Origin: Aquamicrobium aerolatum DSM 21857
Lineage (GTDB): Bacteria; Pseudomonadota; Alphaproteobacteria; Rhizobiales; Rhizobiaceae
Length of the DNA stretch: 64,000 bases
NCBI RefSeq assembly: GCF_900113935.1
Contig: NZ_FORF01000010.1
Span: 1-64,000 of the forward strand
Reading direction: 5' to 3'
Position 1 is the stretch's first letter. Every line of letters begins with the position of its first letter. Below, piece by piece: positions 26,199 through 36,167 of the stretch. A program made the position numbers and the translations under genes. The notes under the pieces were generated by a model, which was not told the DNA's origin, ran no database searches, and saw only the letters and a list, made by a program, of their open reading frames with translations.

Positions 26199-28436
26199 AT
26201 GATGCGTCAGTATGAGCTTGTCGAGCGCGTCCAGCGCTACAAGCCTGACGTGAATGAGGCATTGCTCAACAAGGCGTATGTCTATGCCATGCAGAAGCAT
26301 GGTCATCAGAAGCGCGCCTCGGGCGATCCCTATTTTTCGCATCCTCTCGAAGTGGCGGCCATTCTCACCGAGATGCGGATGGATGAGGCGACCATCGCTG
26401 TTGCCCTGCTGCACGACACGATCGAGGACACCAGCGCCACCCGGCAGGAGATCGACACGCTGTTCGGGCCCGACATGGGCAAGCTTGTCGAGGGGCTGAC
26501 CAAGCTCAAGAAGATCGACCTCGTTTCCAAGAAGGCGGCACAGGCCGAAAACTTGCGCAAGCTGCTGCTGGCGATTTCCGACGACGTGCGCGTCCTTCTG
26601 GTGAAGCTGGCGGACCGGCTGCACAACATGCGCACCCTTGAGCATATGCGCCCGGACAAGCGGCTGCGCATTGCCGAGGAGACGATGGACATCTATGCGC
26701 CGCTCGCCGGGCGTATGGGAATGCAGGACATGCGGGAGGAATTGGAGGAACTCGCCTTCAAGACCATCAATCCCGAGGCTTACAAGGCGGTCAATGAGCG
26801 GCTGGCGAATTTCTTCGAGAGCAATACCGGGCTGGTCGAGGAGATCGAGCACGCTCTGTCCGAACTGTTCGTCAAGCATGCGCTTTATGCGGAGGTGAAA
26901 AGCCGTCGCAAGAAACCGTGGTCGGTGTTCCGCAAGATGGAAACCAAGGCGATTTCCTTCGAGCAGCTGTCCGACCTCATCGGCTTCCGCGTCATCGTTG
27001 CCAATGTCGAGGATTGCTACAGCGCGCTGGGGGCGATTCACACAACCTGGTCGATGGTGCCCGGTCGCTTCAAGGATTACATCTCGACGCCGAAGCAGAA
27101 CGACTATCGTTCGATCCACACCACGATTGTCGGCCCGTCGCGTCAGCGCGTCGAATTGCAGATCCGCACGCAGTCGATGGATTCGATTGCCGAATATGGC
27201 GTTGCTGCGCATTCGATCTACAAGGATCACGGCAGCACCACCAATGCCGCCGGCCATTCCCTGTCCAAGGACACCAACGCCTATGCCTGGCTGCGCAAGA
27301 CCATCGAGGCGCTGGCCGAGGGCGACAATCCTGAAGAGTTCCTCGAGAACACCAAGCTTGAGCTGTTCCAGGATCAGGTGTTTGCGTTCACGCCGAAGGG
27401 CCGCCTGATCGCGCTGCCGCGCGGCGCAACGCCCATCGATTTTGCCTATGCCGTTCACACCGACGTTGGCGACACCTGCGTTGGCGCCAAGGTCAACGGA
27501 CGCGTCATGCCTTTGATGACCGAACTGAAGAACGGCGACGAGGTCGACATCATCCGCTCCAAGGCGCAGGTGCCGCCTGCCGCGTGGGAATCGATTGTGG
27601 TCACCGGCAAGGCGCGTTCGGCCATCCGCCGCGCCACCAAGAACGCGATTCGAAAGCAATATTCCGGCCTTGGCGTCCGTATTCTCGAACGCGCGTTCGA
27701 GCGCGCGGGCAAGACCTACTCCAAGGAGCAGATCAAGCCGGTGCTGCACCGGCTGGCCCGAAAGGATGTCGAGGATGTGCTTGCCGATGTCGGTCGGGGC
27801 GAGTTGTCGTCGGCGGACGTGATGCGTGCGGTCTTCCCGGATCTGAAGGAAGAACGCTCTCCCGCCACGGTCCAGAAGGTGCGCGAAGAGGGTTGGTTCA
27901 ATCTGCGCAACGCCGCCGGTATGCTGTTTCAGGTGCCGGGCATCTCGAACTCGCGTCGAAGCCGCAGGGCCGATGCAGCCCGCAGCGGAGCGCTGCCGAT
28001 CCGTGGCGTTCGTGGCGATCTTCCGGTGACGTTTGCGGCTGAAGGGGCTGTGCCCGGCGACCGCATTGTCGGCATTCTGGAGCCCGGCAAGGGCATCACC
28101 ATCTACCCGATCCAGTCGCCGTCCCTGACGGCCTTTGACGACCAGCCGGAACGCTGGATCGACGTGCGCTGGGACATTGATGAGGCGCGCAAGGAGCGTT
28201 TCCCGGCACGGATTTCAGTTTCGACGATCAACGAGCCGGGTTCGCTTGCCGCGATTGCACAGGTGATCGCCGCCAGCGATGCGAATATTCACACGCTTTC
28301 AATGGCGCGTACGGCTCCTGACTTCACTGAAATGATCATCGACATGGAAGTCTGGGACGTAAAGCACCTCAACCGGCTCATCATGCAACTGAAGGATCAC
28401 CCAAGCGTCAGCGATGCCAAAAGGGTGAACGGCTGA
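26199..28436 (+). CDS. rsh: Bifunctional (p)ppGpp synthetase/hydrolase (Rsh, RelA/SpoT type)
   Basis: 745 residues. The HD hydrolase domain has its metal site in LLHDTIEDT (His72-Asp73), so degradation activity is likely kept. The synthetase domain follows ([37 protein letters not shown]). A TGS domain ([20 protein letters not shown]) and a C-terminal ACT domain ([20 protein letters not shown]) complete the standard long Rsh. It makes and destroys the starvation alarmone. The ATG at 26199 is favoured by aggaagag at 26186-26193; an in-frame ATG at 26181 lies upstream of this site. Confidence 0.95.
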   Translation: MMRQYELVERVQRYKPDVNEALLNKAYVYAMQKHGHQKRASGDPYFSHPLEVAAILTEMRMDEATIAVALLHDTIEDTSATRQEIDTLFGPDMGKLVEGLTKLKKIDLVSKKAAQAENLRKLLLAISDDVRVLLVKLADRLHNMRTLEHMRPDKRLRIAEETMDIYAPLAGRMGMQDMREELEELAFKTINPEAYKAVNERLANFFESNTGLVEEIEHALSELFVKHALYAEVKSRRKKPWSVFRKMETKAISFEQLSDLIGFRVIVANVEDCYSALGAIHTTWSMVPGRFKDYISTPKQNDYRSIHTTIVGPSRQRVELQIRTQSMDSIAEYGVAAHSIYKDHGSTTNAAGHSLSKDTNAYAWLRKTIEALAEGDNPEEFLENTKLELFQDQVFAFTPKGRLIALPRGATPIDFAYAVHTDVGDTCVGAKVNGRVMPLMTELKNGDEVDIIRSKAQVPPAAWESIVVTGKARSAIRRATKNAIRKQYSGLGVRILERAFERAGKTYSKEQIKPVLHRLARKDVEDVLADVGRGELSSADVMRAVFPDLKEERSPATVQKVREEGWFNLRNAAGMLFQVPGISNSRRSRRADAARSGALPIRGVRGDLPVTFAAEGAVPGDRIVGILEPGKGITIYPIQSPSLTAFDDQPERWIDVRWDIDEARKERFPARISVSTINEPGSLAAIAQVIAASDANIHTLSMARTAPDFTEMIIDMEVWDVKHLNRLIMQLKDHPSVSDAKRVNG

Positions 28437-28455
28437 TGCACGAAAGGCGGTTTCC

Positions 28456-28857
28456 ATGATTATTGGCATTGGCAGCGACCTTATCGATATTCGCCGGGTG
28501 GAAAAGACGCTGGAGCGTCATGCGGACCGTTTCGTCAACCGCGTGTTCACGCCCATCGAGCAGCGCAAGTCGGACGGGCGCAAGCTGCGGGCCGCCTCCT
28601 ATGCCAAGCGCTTTGCAGCCAAGGAAGCCTGTGCGAAGGCGCTCGGTACCGGGCTTGCGCGCGGCGTGTTCTGGCGCGACATGGGTGTGGTCAACCTGCC
28701 CGGTGGCAAGCCGACGATGCACCTGACCGGCGGCGCGGCGGCGCGACTTGCAGAAATGCTCCCGGAAGGGCATGAAGCATTCATTCATCTGACCATCACA
28801 GACGACTTTCCGCTGGCTCAGGCATTCGTCATCATCGAGGCGCGGCCTGTGGTCTGA
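28456..28857 (+). CDS. acpS: Holo-[acyl-carrier-protein] synthase
   Basis: 133 residues. [19 protein letters not shown] and the [17 protein letters not shown] motif are the AcpS signatures; the Asp and Glu bind Mg2+. It transfers phosphopantetheine from CoA to ACP for lipid synthesis. It lies 19 nt after rsh and heads the acpS-lepB-rnc-era-recO cluster that is conserved in Rhizobiales. The pdxJ gene often found beside acpS is not here. Confidence 0.95.
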   Translation: MIIGIGSDLIDIRRVEKTLERHADRFVNRVFTPIEQRKSDGRKLRAASYAKRFAAKEACAKALGTGLARGVFWRDMGVVNLPGGKPTMHLTGGAAARLAEMLPEGHEAFIHLTITDDFPLAQAFVIIEARPVV

Positions 28858-28923
28858 TGCTTGTTTGCGTTGCCGTGCAGCACGCAAGCCGCTAAGACGA
28901 AGCCCATTCAAGAATAGGACGGC

Positions 28924-29673
28924 ATGAGCGTGGCTGACAAATCGCAGAAGAAATCGGGCGGAGTGGGCGAAACGATCAGCGTGATCATCCAGGCGCTGCT
29001 GCTCGCACTGGTCATCCGCACCTTCCTGTTCCAGCCGTTCTCGATTCCGTCCGGCTCGATGCGCCCGACCCTGCTTGAGGGCGACTATCTGTTCGTCACC
29101 AAATGGGCCTACGGCTACTCGCATCACTCGATGCCGTTCTCGCCCAACCTGTTCTCCGGTCGCATCTTTGGCAGCGCGCCTGAGCGTGGCGATGTCGCGG
29201 TGTTCAAGTTCCCGCCCAATCCGTCGCTGGATTACATCAAGCGCGTGATCGGCCTGCCGGGCGACCGCGTGCAGATGCGCGAAGGCCAGCTCTACATCAA
29301 CGGAGAAGCGGTGGCCCGCGAGAAGGTCGGCGAGATCAACAATCCCGACATCACCGAACTCAACCGTCCGGTCGAAGTCTGGCGCGAAACGCTGCCGAAT
29401 GGCGTCTCCTACGACACGCTGGACCTCACCCCGAATGGCGTTGGCGACAACACGCGCGAGTTCGTGGTGCCTGCAGGCCACTACTTCATGATGGGCGACA
29501 ACCGCGACAACTCCACCGACAGCCGGTTCTCGGTCGGCTATGTGCCGGAGGAAAACCTCGTCGGTCGCGCCAACATCATCTTCTTCTCGATTGCCGACGG
29601 CGCAAGCCCGCTGGAAGTCTGGAAGTGGCCGAGCTCGCTGCGTGCATCGCGTCTGTTTGGAATGGTTCGGTAA
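28924..29673 (+). CDS. lepB: Signal peptidase I
   Basis: 249 residues. One N-terminal membrane helix (VIIQALLLALVIRTFLFQPF) leads into the catalytic Ser in IPSGSMRPTL (Ser45). The general base Lys is in DYIKRVIGLPGDRV (Lys106), and the C-terminal MMGDNRDNSTDSRF is box E. It cleaves signal peptides of secreted proteins at the outer face of the inner membrane. rnc begins 2 nt after its stop. Confidence 0.96.
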   Translation: MSVADKSQKKSGGVGETISVIIQALLLALVIRTFLFQPFSIPSGSMRPTLLEGDYLFVTKWAYGYSHHSMPFSPNLFSGRIFGSAPERGDVAVFKFPPNPSLDYIKRVIGLPGDRVQMREGQLYINGEAVAREKVGEINNPDITELNRPVEVWRETLPNGVSYDTLDLTPNGVGDNTREFVVPAGHYFMMGDNRDNSTDSRFSVGYVPEENLVGRANIIFFSIADGASPLEVWKWPSSLRASRLFGMVR

Positions 29674-29675
29674 AC

Positions 29676-30410
29676 ATGCGCGCGAAAGCACCGCCGTCGC
29701 GCAGGCCGGATGATGCGCTGCTGCTCGATTCCATCGAGGCAATCACCGGCATCCGTTTCTCCAATGTCGGGCTTCTTCGCCGCGCTCTGACGCATGCAAG
29801 CGCCAAGGGCGTCGCTGAAGGGGCCGACTATCAGCGTCTGGAATTTCTGGGCGACCGCGTTCTGGGCCTCGTCGTCGCGCAGATGGTGTTCGAAGCGAAC
29901 CCGCGCGCGCCCGAAGGCGAGATGTCGCTGCGCCTCAACGCGCTGGTGAACGCCGAGACGCTGGCCGAGATTGCCGAGGAGGTCGGTCTGTCAGGCCTGA
30001 TTTCCACGGGCCGCGAACTGCGCCCGCAGGCGGGCCGCAAGCTTGTCAATCTGCGCGCCGACGTGATGGAAGCGCTGATCGCGGCGCTCTATATCGAAGC
30101 CGGGCTTGAGGCTGCAAACGCATTCATCCGCCGCCATTGGGACAGCCGTTCCAAGGCTCCAAGTGCGGCCCGACGCGATCCGAAGACCGAGCTTCAGGAA
30201 TGGTCGCACCAGTTTGCGAAGTCCGTGCCGGCCTACACTGTGGACAGCCGCTCGGGACCGGATCATGATCCTGTCTTCACGGTGTCGGTGCGGATCGAAG
30301 GTGTCGAGCCCGGTATGGGCTCTGGAAGATCGAAGCGCGAAGCCGAACAGGCCGCAGCCATGAACATTTTGCTGCGCGAAGGCGTGTGGCGCGAGGAGGC
30401 GAAAGCCTGA
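29676..30410 (+). CDS. rnc: Ribonuclease III
   Basis: 244 residues. The catalytic signature YQRLEFLGDRVLGLVVAQM near residue 50 and a second acidic site (LRADVMEALIAALYIEAG) are present, followed by a C-terminal double-stranded RNA-binding domain (KTELQEWSHQF, GSGRSKREAEQAAAMN). It processes rRNA precursors and structured mRNAs. The start ATG at 29676 lies 2 nt after lepB; an earlier in-frame ATG at 29625 is inside lepB and less likely. Its stop overlaps the era ATG by one base. Confidence 0.95.
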   Translation: MRAKAPPSRRPDDALLLDSIEAITGIRFSNVGLLRRALTHASAKGVAEGADYQRLEFLGDRVLGLVVAQMVFEANPRAPEGEMSLRLNALVNAETLAEIAEEVGLSGLISTGRELRPQAGRKLVNLRADVMEALIAALYIEAGLEAANAFIRRHWDSRSKAPSAARRDPKTELQEWSHQFAKSVPAYTVDSRSGPDHDPVFTVSVRIEGVEPGMGSGRSKREAEQAAAMNILLREGVWREEAKA

Positions 30411-31330
30411 TGAACGAAATCGCTGAAACCGAAAACACCGAAACCCGCTCGGGCTTTGTCGCGCTCATTGGCGCGCCGAATGCGGGCAAGTCGACGCTGG
30501 TCAACCAGCTTGTCGGCGCCAAGGTGTCGATTGTCACCCACAAGGTGCAGACCACGCGTGCCGTGGTGCGTGGCATCGCCACCCACGACAACGCCCAGAT
30601 CGTGTTCGTCGACACGCCGGGCATCTTCCGTCCGCGTCGCCGGCTCGACGAGGCGATGGTCACCACCGCCTGGGGCGGGGCCAAGGATGCCGACGTCATC
30701 CTCGTGCTGATCGATTCCGAGCGCGGCATCAAGGGCGACGCCGACGCGCTGCTGGACCGGCTCGCCGATGTGCGCCAGCCGAAGGTGCTCGTGCTCAACA
30801 AGGTCGATCGCATCGACCGCGAAAAGCTGCTGGACCTCACCGCAAAGGCCAATGCCCGCGTGAATTTCGAGCGCACCTTCATGGTTTCGGCTCTTACAGG
30901 TTCAGGCTGCTCCGATCTCATGGACTTCCTTGCCAAGCGTCTGCCCGTTGGCCCTTGGTACTACCCGGAAGATCAGATTTCCGATCTGCCGATGCGCCAG
31001 CTGGCGGCGGAAATCACCCGTGAGAAGCTTTATCTGCGTCTGCATCAGGAACTGCCTTATTCCTCCCATATCGAGACCGAGAGCTGGGAAGAGAAGAAGG
31101 ACGGTTCCGTCCGCATCCAGCAGGTGATCTATGTCGAGCGCGACAGTCAGAAGAAGATCGTGCTTGGCGCCAAGGGCGAGACGATCCGCGCAATCGGGCA
31201 GGCCTCCCGCGCCGAGATCTCCAGCATCCTCGAGCAGCCGGTTCATCTCTTCCTGTTCGTCAAGGTGCGCGAGAACTGGGGCGATGACCCCGAACGTTAC
31301 CGTGAGATGGGCCTTGAGTTCCCGGGCTAA
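30410..31330 (+). CDS. era: Ribosome-assembly GTPase Era
   Basis: 306 residues. GTPase motifs G1 GAPNAGKST, G3 DTPGIF, G4 NKVD and an SAL-type G5 are in order. The C-terminal KH domain follows (IVLGAKGETIRAIGQASRAE), binding the 3' end of 16S rRNA. Start in the TGATG overlap with rnc, with gaggagg upstream. An imperfect hairpin repeat follows directly after its stop, between it and recO. Confidence 0.96.
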   Translation: MNEIAETENTETRSGFVALIGAPNAGKSTLVNQLVGAKVSIVTHKVQTTRAVVRGIATHDNAQIVFVDTPGIFRPRRRLDEAMVTTAWGGAKDADVILVLIDSERGIKGDADALLDRLADVRQPKVLVLNKVDRIDREKLLDLTAKANARVNFERTFMVSALTGSGCSDLMDFLAKRLPVGPWYYPEDQISDLPMRQLAAEITREKLYLRLHQELPYSSHIETESWEEKKDGSVRIQQVIYVERDSQKKIVLGAKGETIRAIGQASRAEISSILEQPVHLFLFVKVRENWGDDPERYREMGLEFPG

Positions 31331-31376
31331 AGCAATTCCAGCAAAAGTGCGAAGCGGTTTTGCGTCCGGAATTGCG
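31331..31376. repeat. Palindromic repeat between era and recO
   Basis: Two nested inverted repeats: gcaattcc at 31332-31339 with ggaattgc at 31368-31375, and inside it gcaaaa at 31341-31346 with ttttgc at 31358-31363. The form differs from the gcatgtctcc family. It starts on the base after the era stop and could fold in the era-recO transcript. Confidence 0.7.
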
Positions 31377-31434
31377 TAAAACAAGAGACCCATGAAGCTT
31401 GAATTCGAGCGGCCATTGGTGGAAGGCTCCTCCT

Positions 31435-32187
31435 ATGGAATGGCGCGACGAAGGAATCGTTCTCGGAACAAAGAAGCATGGCGAAACCAGCGTCATCCTT
31501 GAGGTGATGACTCTGGCGCATGGCCGCCATCTCGGCATGGTCCGTGGTGGTCGCTCGCGCCGCATGCAGCCGGTGCTGCAACCCGGCAATCGCGTCGATC
31601 TCATCTGGCGCGCGCGTCTGGACGAGCATATGGGCATGTTTCAGGTCGAGCCGCTTGAGCTGCGGGCTGCGCGCCTTTTTGACAGCGCCTGCGCCGTCTA
31701 TGGCATTCAGACACTCGCCGCCCATCTGCGTTTGCTTCCCGAGCGCGACCCGCACGCAAGTCTGTTCGAGACGCTCAACCTTCTTATCGAGCACCTTCAG
31801 GAGCCAGCTTCGGCTGGCGAACTGGTCGTCCGCTTCGAGTTGCTGATTCTCGATGAACTCGGCTTCGGGCTCGACCTGTCCGAGTGCGTGGCAACCGGTG
31901 TGCGGGAAGACCTGACCTATGTCTCGCCCAAATCGGGCCGCGCTGTCAGCCGCGACGCCGGCGCGCCGTGGGCTGACCGGATGCTGGCGCTACCGCCGTT
32001 TCTGCGTCCCAATTCCGGCCTGCGCGCCGACCGCGACACGATGATGGAGGCCTTCAGGCTCACCGCCTTCTTCCTGTCGCGCCATGTTTATGAGCCGCGC
32101 GGGATCGAGCCGCCCGAGGCCCGCGCCGGCTTTCTGGCCGCGCTTGGCAAACATTTTTCCAATCAAGACGGAGAGAATGCTGCATGA
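31435..32187 (+). CDS. recO: DNA repair protein RecO
   Basis: About 250 residues. [20 protein letters not shown] opens the N-terminal OB fold. The [20 protein letters not shown] segment and the C-terminal helical domain follow. RecO loads RecA on SSB-coated DNA with RecR in recombinational gap repair. The start at 31435 is supported by ggaagg at 31421-31426. The zinc-binding Cys cluster of some RecO proteins is absent, which is common in alphaproteobacteria. It overlaps the next gene by 4 nt. Confidence 0.92.
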   Translation: MEWRDEGIVLGTKKHGETSVILEVMTLAHGRHLGMVRGGRSRRMQPVLQPGNRVDLIWRARLDEHMGMFQVEPLELRAARLFDSACAVYGIQTLAAHLRLLPERDPHASLFETLNLLIEHLQEPASAGELVVRFELLILDELGFGLDLSECVATGVREDLTYVSPKSGRAVSRDAGAPWADRMLALPPFLRPNSGLRADRDTMMEAFRLTAFFLSRHVYEPRGIEPPEARAGFLAALGKHFSNQDGENAA

Positions 32188-32702
32188 GTGAAGTTGAAAT
32201 CTTCCCCGGCCACATCGTGCGTGCCGGGCTGGGGTCGATCCCGCTCGATGACGTCGTGCATCTTTCGGGGATCGAGCTGCTTCGGCGCGTCATCGACGGC
32301 ACCTATCCAGCGCCGACGATCGCCCTGCGCATCAACTTCGCTCTGGTGGAAGTGTCCGAAGGCAGGGCGGTGTTCAAGGGGATGCCGAGCGAGCGTCATT
32401 TGAACCCGCTGGGCGGCGTTCATGGCGGCTGGGCCGCCACCGTCATGGACTCGGCGCTGGGGTGCTGTGTCCATACGCTGCTTGGACCGGGCGAGGCCTA
32501 TTCAACTGCGGAAATGAAGATCAACTACACCCGTCCGATCACGCCGCAGACCGGCATCGTCACCTGCGAAGGCAAGGTCGTCCACAAGGGCCGCACGCTC
32601 GCCGTCTCCGAGGCACGTTTGCTGGACGCAGATGGCAAGCTTCTGGCGTTCGGTACGGAAACCTGCTCGATCTTCCCGCTCAGCCGTATCCGTCCCTCAT
32701 AA
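32184..32702 (+). CDS. PaaI-type hotdog-fold thioesterase
   Basis: 172 residues. The 4HBT/PaaI core is visible: [20 protein letters not shown] contains the HGG active-site turn, and [12 protein letters not shown] and [20 protein letters not shown] follow. It should hydrolyse acyl-CoA or acyl-ACP thioesters; the acyl group is unknown. It starts in a 4-nt overlap with recO, so it is the last gene of this operon, and is convergent with the MFS gene. Confidence 0.88.
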   Translation: MSEVEIFPGHIVRAGLGSIPLDDVVHLSGIELLRRVIDGTYPAPTIALRINFALVEVSEGRAVFKGMPSERHLNPLGGVHGGWAATVMDSALGCCVHTLLGPGEAYSTAEMKINYTRPITPQTGIVTCEGKVVHKGRTLAVSEARLLDADGKLLAFGTETCSIFPLSRIRPS

Positions 32703-32720
32703 GTGAGGGCGCGTTCGACC

Positions 32721-32741
32721 GCCCGGCCGTTCAGGCCGGGC
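32721..32741. terminator. GC-rich hairpin at the convergent thioesterase/MFS junction
   Basis: Perfect 8-bp stem gcccggcc / ggccgggc with a 5-nt loop. It lies 18 nt after the thioesterase stop and overlaps the last codons of the minus-strand MFS gene. No T run follows on either strand, so it is at best a weak or Rho-assisted bidirectional stop. Confidence 0.4.
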
Positions 32742-33966
32742 TGCCTGCCAATCGCGCGACGGGACGTTCGCGGATCGGCCAGTGCACCAGCGCTGCAAAC
32801 AGGCCGAGCACGACGCCCATCCACCACACTGGATCGTAGGTGCCGAGCAGGTCATAAAGATACCCGCCCAGCCACACGCCGAGGAACGAGCCGATCTGGT
32901 GCGAGAAGAACACGATCCCGCCGAGAAGGCCGAGATGCGACGTTCCGAACATGATCGCGACCAGCGAATTTGTCGGCGGCACGGTCGAGAGCCACAACAG
33001 GCCCATCAGCACGGCAAACAAGATTACCGTTGAAGGTGTCTGCGGCAGCAGCAGAAACGCCGTCACAAGCATCGAGCGCCCGATATAAATCCACGCCAGA
33101 AACATCGGCTTGGAATAGTGCTGGCCGATCACCCCTGCCGCGAGCGATCCGATGATGTTGAAGAAGCCGATCAGCGCCAGCGCGATCACCGCATAGCGCG
33201 CCTCGATGCCGATATCGGAGATATAGGCGGGAAAATGCGCGGTGATGAAGGCCACCTGAAATCCGCAAACGAAGAAGCCCGAAGTCAGCAGCAGATAGCT
33301 GCGATGGCCCAGCGCTTCGCGCAACGCCTCCGCCACCGTCTGCCGATAGGCAGCTTGCCCGCCGTTGCCGGACGTCGCATTGCCGCGCAGGGGAATTGCC
33401 AGCAGCGGCACGATCAGCATCATCGCGCTCATCACCAGCAGCGCATCGTACCAGCCATAGGCGGAGATCAGTCCCTGACTCAGAGGCGCGAACAGGAACA
33501 TGCCGGCAGACCCGGCAGCCGTGCCAAGGCCAAAGACGAAACTGCGTCGCTCCGGCGCGACATTGCGCGCGAAGGCTGCAAGCACGATGCCGAACGAGCC
33601 GGAGGCGATGCCAAGACCGACCAGAACGCCGCCGCCAATATGCAGCATCGTCGCGCTGTCGGCATTTGCCATCAGCACGAGCCCGGCAGCATACATGACG
33701 CCCGAAAGCGCAAGCACCTTCCCGGTTCCATATTTGTCAGCCAGCGCGCCGAAAATCGGAGTTCCCAGTCCCCATGCAAGGTTCTGGAATGCCATCGCCA
33801 GGCCGAATGTCGTCCGGTCCCAGCCCTTTTCGGCAAGCATAGGCAACTGGAAAAAGCCCATCGCCGAGCGCGGACCGAATGTCAGCAGCGCAATCAGGCA
33901 GCCGCAGATGATGATGAGCCACGGCAGGCGTGACGGGACGGATTGCGCGGGCGCCGACTGTGACAT
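32731..33966 (-). CDS. Major facilitator superfamily transporter
   Basis: About 411 residues with 12 membrane helices. The MFS motif A-like loop after helix 2 is present (GALADKYGTGKVLALSG). The domain layout resembles the monocarboxylate/oxalate-formate (OFA) branch (SAMGFFQLPMLAEKGWDRTT, and the late FFSHQIGSFLGVWLGGYL). The start MSQSAPAQ at 33966 has ggaaacgg upstream; 11 residues earlier is another possible start. The substrate cannot be deduced; neighbours do not help. Confidence 0.86.
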   Translation of the reverse strand: MSQSAPAQSVPSRLPWLIIICGCLIALLTFGPRSAMGFFQLPMLAEKGWDRTTFGLAMAFQNLAWGLGTPIFGALADKYGTGKVLALSGVMYAAGLVLMANADSATMLHIGGGVLVGLGIASGSFGIVLAAFARNVAPERRSFVFGLGTAAGSAGMFLFAPLSQGLISAYGWYDALLVMSAMMLIVPLLAIPLRGNATSGNGGQAAYRQTVAEALREALGHRSYLLLTSGFFVCGFQVAFITAHFPAYISDIGIEARYAVIALALIGFFNIIGSLAAGVIGQHYSKPMFLAWIYIGRSMLVTAFLLLPQTPSTVILFAVLMGLLWLSTVPPTNSLVAIMFGTSHLGLLGGIVFFSHQIGSFLGVWLGGYLYDLLGTYDPVWWMGVVLGLFAALVHWPIRERPVARLAGSPA

Positions 33967-34053
33967 GGATGACCGTTTCCAAAAAATTAGATGCGTCAAA
34001 CTAACCCGGATGAAGCGCGCGGGGAAATCAATTGGGCGGATGCAACGATCAAT

Positions 34054-34503
34054 TCAATTGAACGGTAGCGGCGGCAACGAGCCCAACGGGTCGATCTGCC
34101 CCGGCTGCGGCGGGAACGGACGGATCACGTGCCGGCGCGGCAATGGCGGCGGCTCCGGCGGCAGGATCACGGTCGATCCTCCCGGAATGGCAACGTTGGG
34201 CACCTGCGAGGGTTGAACCCGGATGAGCGGCTTTCCGATTTCGAGCATTTCCGAGGGCAATGCCGGACGGGGGATTCGCACTGTGGTGCCCGGCAGCACG
34301 GTGCCATCGGCGCGAATGCCGGGATTGGCGCTTTTCAGCGCCTCTTCGTTCAGCCCGCAAGCGCGTGCGATCGAATAGGCGGTGTCACCGACGCGCGCCG
34401 ACAGTCGGGCAGGGCATGCAGCTTCGGCCTGCGCCACAAATGCTGTTCCGACCGCCATTGCGGTGGCGAACAACGCTGCCTTTTCTTTGCCTGACCATCT
34501 CAT
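34054..34503 (-). CDS. Small secreted LysM-domain protein
   Basis: 149 residues. A signal peptide (KAALFATAMAVGTAFVAQAE) is followed by a LysM-like module (ARVGDTAYSIARACGLNEEA, LKSANPGIRADGTVLPGTTV) and a proline-rich tail. LysM binds peptidoglycan, so a periplasmic cell-wall role is likely, but no catalytic domain is attached. The ATG at 34503 gives the best signal peptide. Confidence 0.78.
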   Translation of the reverse strand: MRWSGKEKAALFATAMAVGTAFVAQAEAACPARLSARVGDTAYSIARACGLNEEALKSANPGIRADGTVLPGTTVRIPRPALPSEMLEIGKPLIRVQPSQVPNVAIPGGSTVILPPEPPPLPRRHVIRPFPPQPGQIDPLGSLPPLPFN

Positions 34504-34581
34504 GCGATGCGGTCCTTGCCCGATGAAGTGATAAGCTCCAGCATAACCCACGATGTTGGCAGGTTTGCGCTTGAACCCTTG

Positions 34582-35211
34582 TCAGCGACGCTTTCCATTC
34601 AGCGCCTGGCGTTCGCGATCAATGGCTTCAAACCGTGCCACGAATGAGGCCTGCACCGTTTTTGCTGGCAGCGGCGTCAGTGGCAGGGCCTGTAAATCCA
34701 ACCCGCGCGGGCGACCAAAAAACTTCGCCGCCTCGGCATCCGAAAACCCCGCTAGCTGCGTTGCCTCGCACCACGCAGCCACGTGATCGGCGCGCTTGAT
34801 CGCCTTGGCAAGCTTCTGTGTCAGGTCGGCGGGCAGCGCAAAGCGCAAGTGAATCGCCCGCTGCAGCCGCAGCTCGATCTCCTTGTAGCCACCGCCAACG
34901 ACTGATTTGAACGGCGAGATCATGTCGCCGATGACATATTCGGGCGCGTCGTGAAGCAACGCCGCCAGCTTGTCGCAAGCCGTCGCGGTCGGATTGGCTT
35001 TTGCGAACACCGCTTCGACCAGCAGCGAATGCTGGGCCACCGAAAATGCGTGATCGCCATAGGTCTGGCCGTTCCAGCGTGCGACGCGCGCGAGCCCATG
35101 CGCGATATCCGAAATCTCGACATCCAGCGGCGAGGGGTCGAGCAGGTCCAGCCGACGGCCCGAAAGCATGCGCTGCCAGGCGCGCGGCGGCGCTGAAGCC
35201 TTGTCTGCCAT
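34582..35211 (-). CDS. HD-domain phosphohydrolase (YfbR-like)
   Basis: 209 residues. The metal-binding HD pattern is clear: FSVAQHSLLVEAVF supplies the first His, LAALLHDAPEYVIGDMISPF the HD pair, and KAIKRADHVAAW a later Asp. The pattern resembles YfbR-type 5'-deoxynucleotidases, but substrate is not established. Its ATG overlaps the ygfZ stop by one base, so the two are co-translated. Confidence 0.84.
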   Translation of the reverse strand: MADKASAPPRAWQRMLSGRRLDLLDPSPLDVEISDIAHGLARVARWNGQTYGDHAFSVAQHSLLVEAVFAKANPTATACDKLAALLHDAPEYVIGDMISPFKSVVGGGYKEIELRLQRAIHLRFALPADLTQKLAKAIKRADHVAAWCEATQLAGFSDAEAAKFFGRPRGLDLQALPLTPLPAKTVQASFVARFEAIDRERQALNGKRR

Positions 35212-36074
35212 CAGTCTTCGGCGTCCGCTTGCGGCAGCGTATATTTCGCCCATGCCGGAATCGACAGCGACAACGCCACCTCATCGGCCATGATCTGCAT
35301 TCCGTCAGCCAGCGCCGAGCCGACGCGGTCGGTGCGCACGATTGCGAGCCCGCGCGTCCCGTCGACGCTTCCCAGCGTGCCAATGGATCTGCCATTCGCC
35401 TTGATGTCAGTGCCCGGTGCTGGCAGCGGCTCCTGCGCATCGACGATCATCACGCGGCGTCGCGCGGTGCCACGATGTTGCATCCGCGAGACGACTTCCT
35501 GCCCGACATAGCAGCCCTTACGAAAGCCGACTCCATCGAGTTCATCAAGAAGGACGTCATGCGGAAACGCGTCGTTGAGCGCATAGTCGGAATCGCTCTC
35601 GGCAATTCCGTGCGCAATTCTCAGACGTGTCCATTCCGCCGTCTCTGCATCGGGCGAAACTTGCGCGCTGTAGCTGCGCTCGACCCGAACCGTTTCCGGG
35701 AAGCGGGCGTCCCGAAGCCAGAAGCCGGTTGAATCAGTTTCTGATGCGATTGAATCAGCGTCCCAGCGAATCACGACAATTGCTTGATCCTGCTTGCTGA
35801 TTTCGGCCTTTGCCCGCAGCTTGTACATCGTCAGGCGACGCAGGAAATCGTCGGCGATCTCGGCACGGCACTCTAGCAGGAAGGCATCCTGCCCATCGCG
35901 CGAGATCAGGAAATCGAACAGGATCTTGCCTTGCGGGGCGAGCAGCGCGCCCGGTTTCACCATCCCCGGTTCCAGCCGATCCAGGTCGACCGTCAGGATG
36001 TTCTGCAGAAAGTGCTCCGCGTCCGGGCCTGCAACCCTGATGGTCGCGCGGTCGGAAAGCTGGATGATCGCCAT
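35211..36074 (-). CDS. ygfZ: Folate-binding protein YgfZ (iron-sulfur cluster repair/assembly)
   Basis: 287 residues. The family signature KGCYVGQEVVSRMQHRG near residue 190 is intact, with its essential Cys. The N-terminal GcvT-like fold begins IQLSDRATIRVAGPDAEHFL. YgfZ helps maintain certain Fe-S enzymes such as MiaB in a folate-dependent way. It heads the overlap with the HD gene; a 93-nt gap separates it from the upstream unknown gene. Confidence 0.93.
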   Translation of the reverse strand: MAIIQLSDRATIRVAGPDAEHFLQNILTVDLDRLEPGMVKPGALLAPQGKILFDFLISRDGQDAFLLECRAEIADDFLRRLTMYKLRAKAEISKQDQAIVVIRWDADSIASETDSTGFWLRDARFPETVRVERSYSAQVSPDAETAEWTRLRIAHGIAESDSDYALNDAFPHDVLLDELDGVGFRKGCYVGQEVVSRMQHRGTARRRVMIVDAQEPLPAPGTDIKANGRSIGTLGSVDGTRGLAIVRTDRVGSALADGMQIMADEVALSLSIPAWAKYTLPQADAED

Positions 36075-36167
36075 GGAATCAAGCCCAAATTACGTGTGAA
36101 CGACTTCTACGTAAGCCCTGGTGGGGACGTGAACAAGGTCACGCCCGCCCGTGGGCCGCAACGACGG

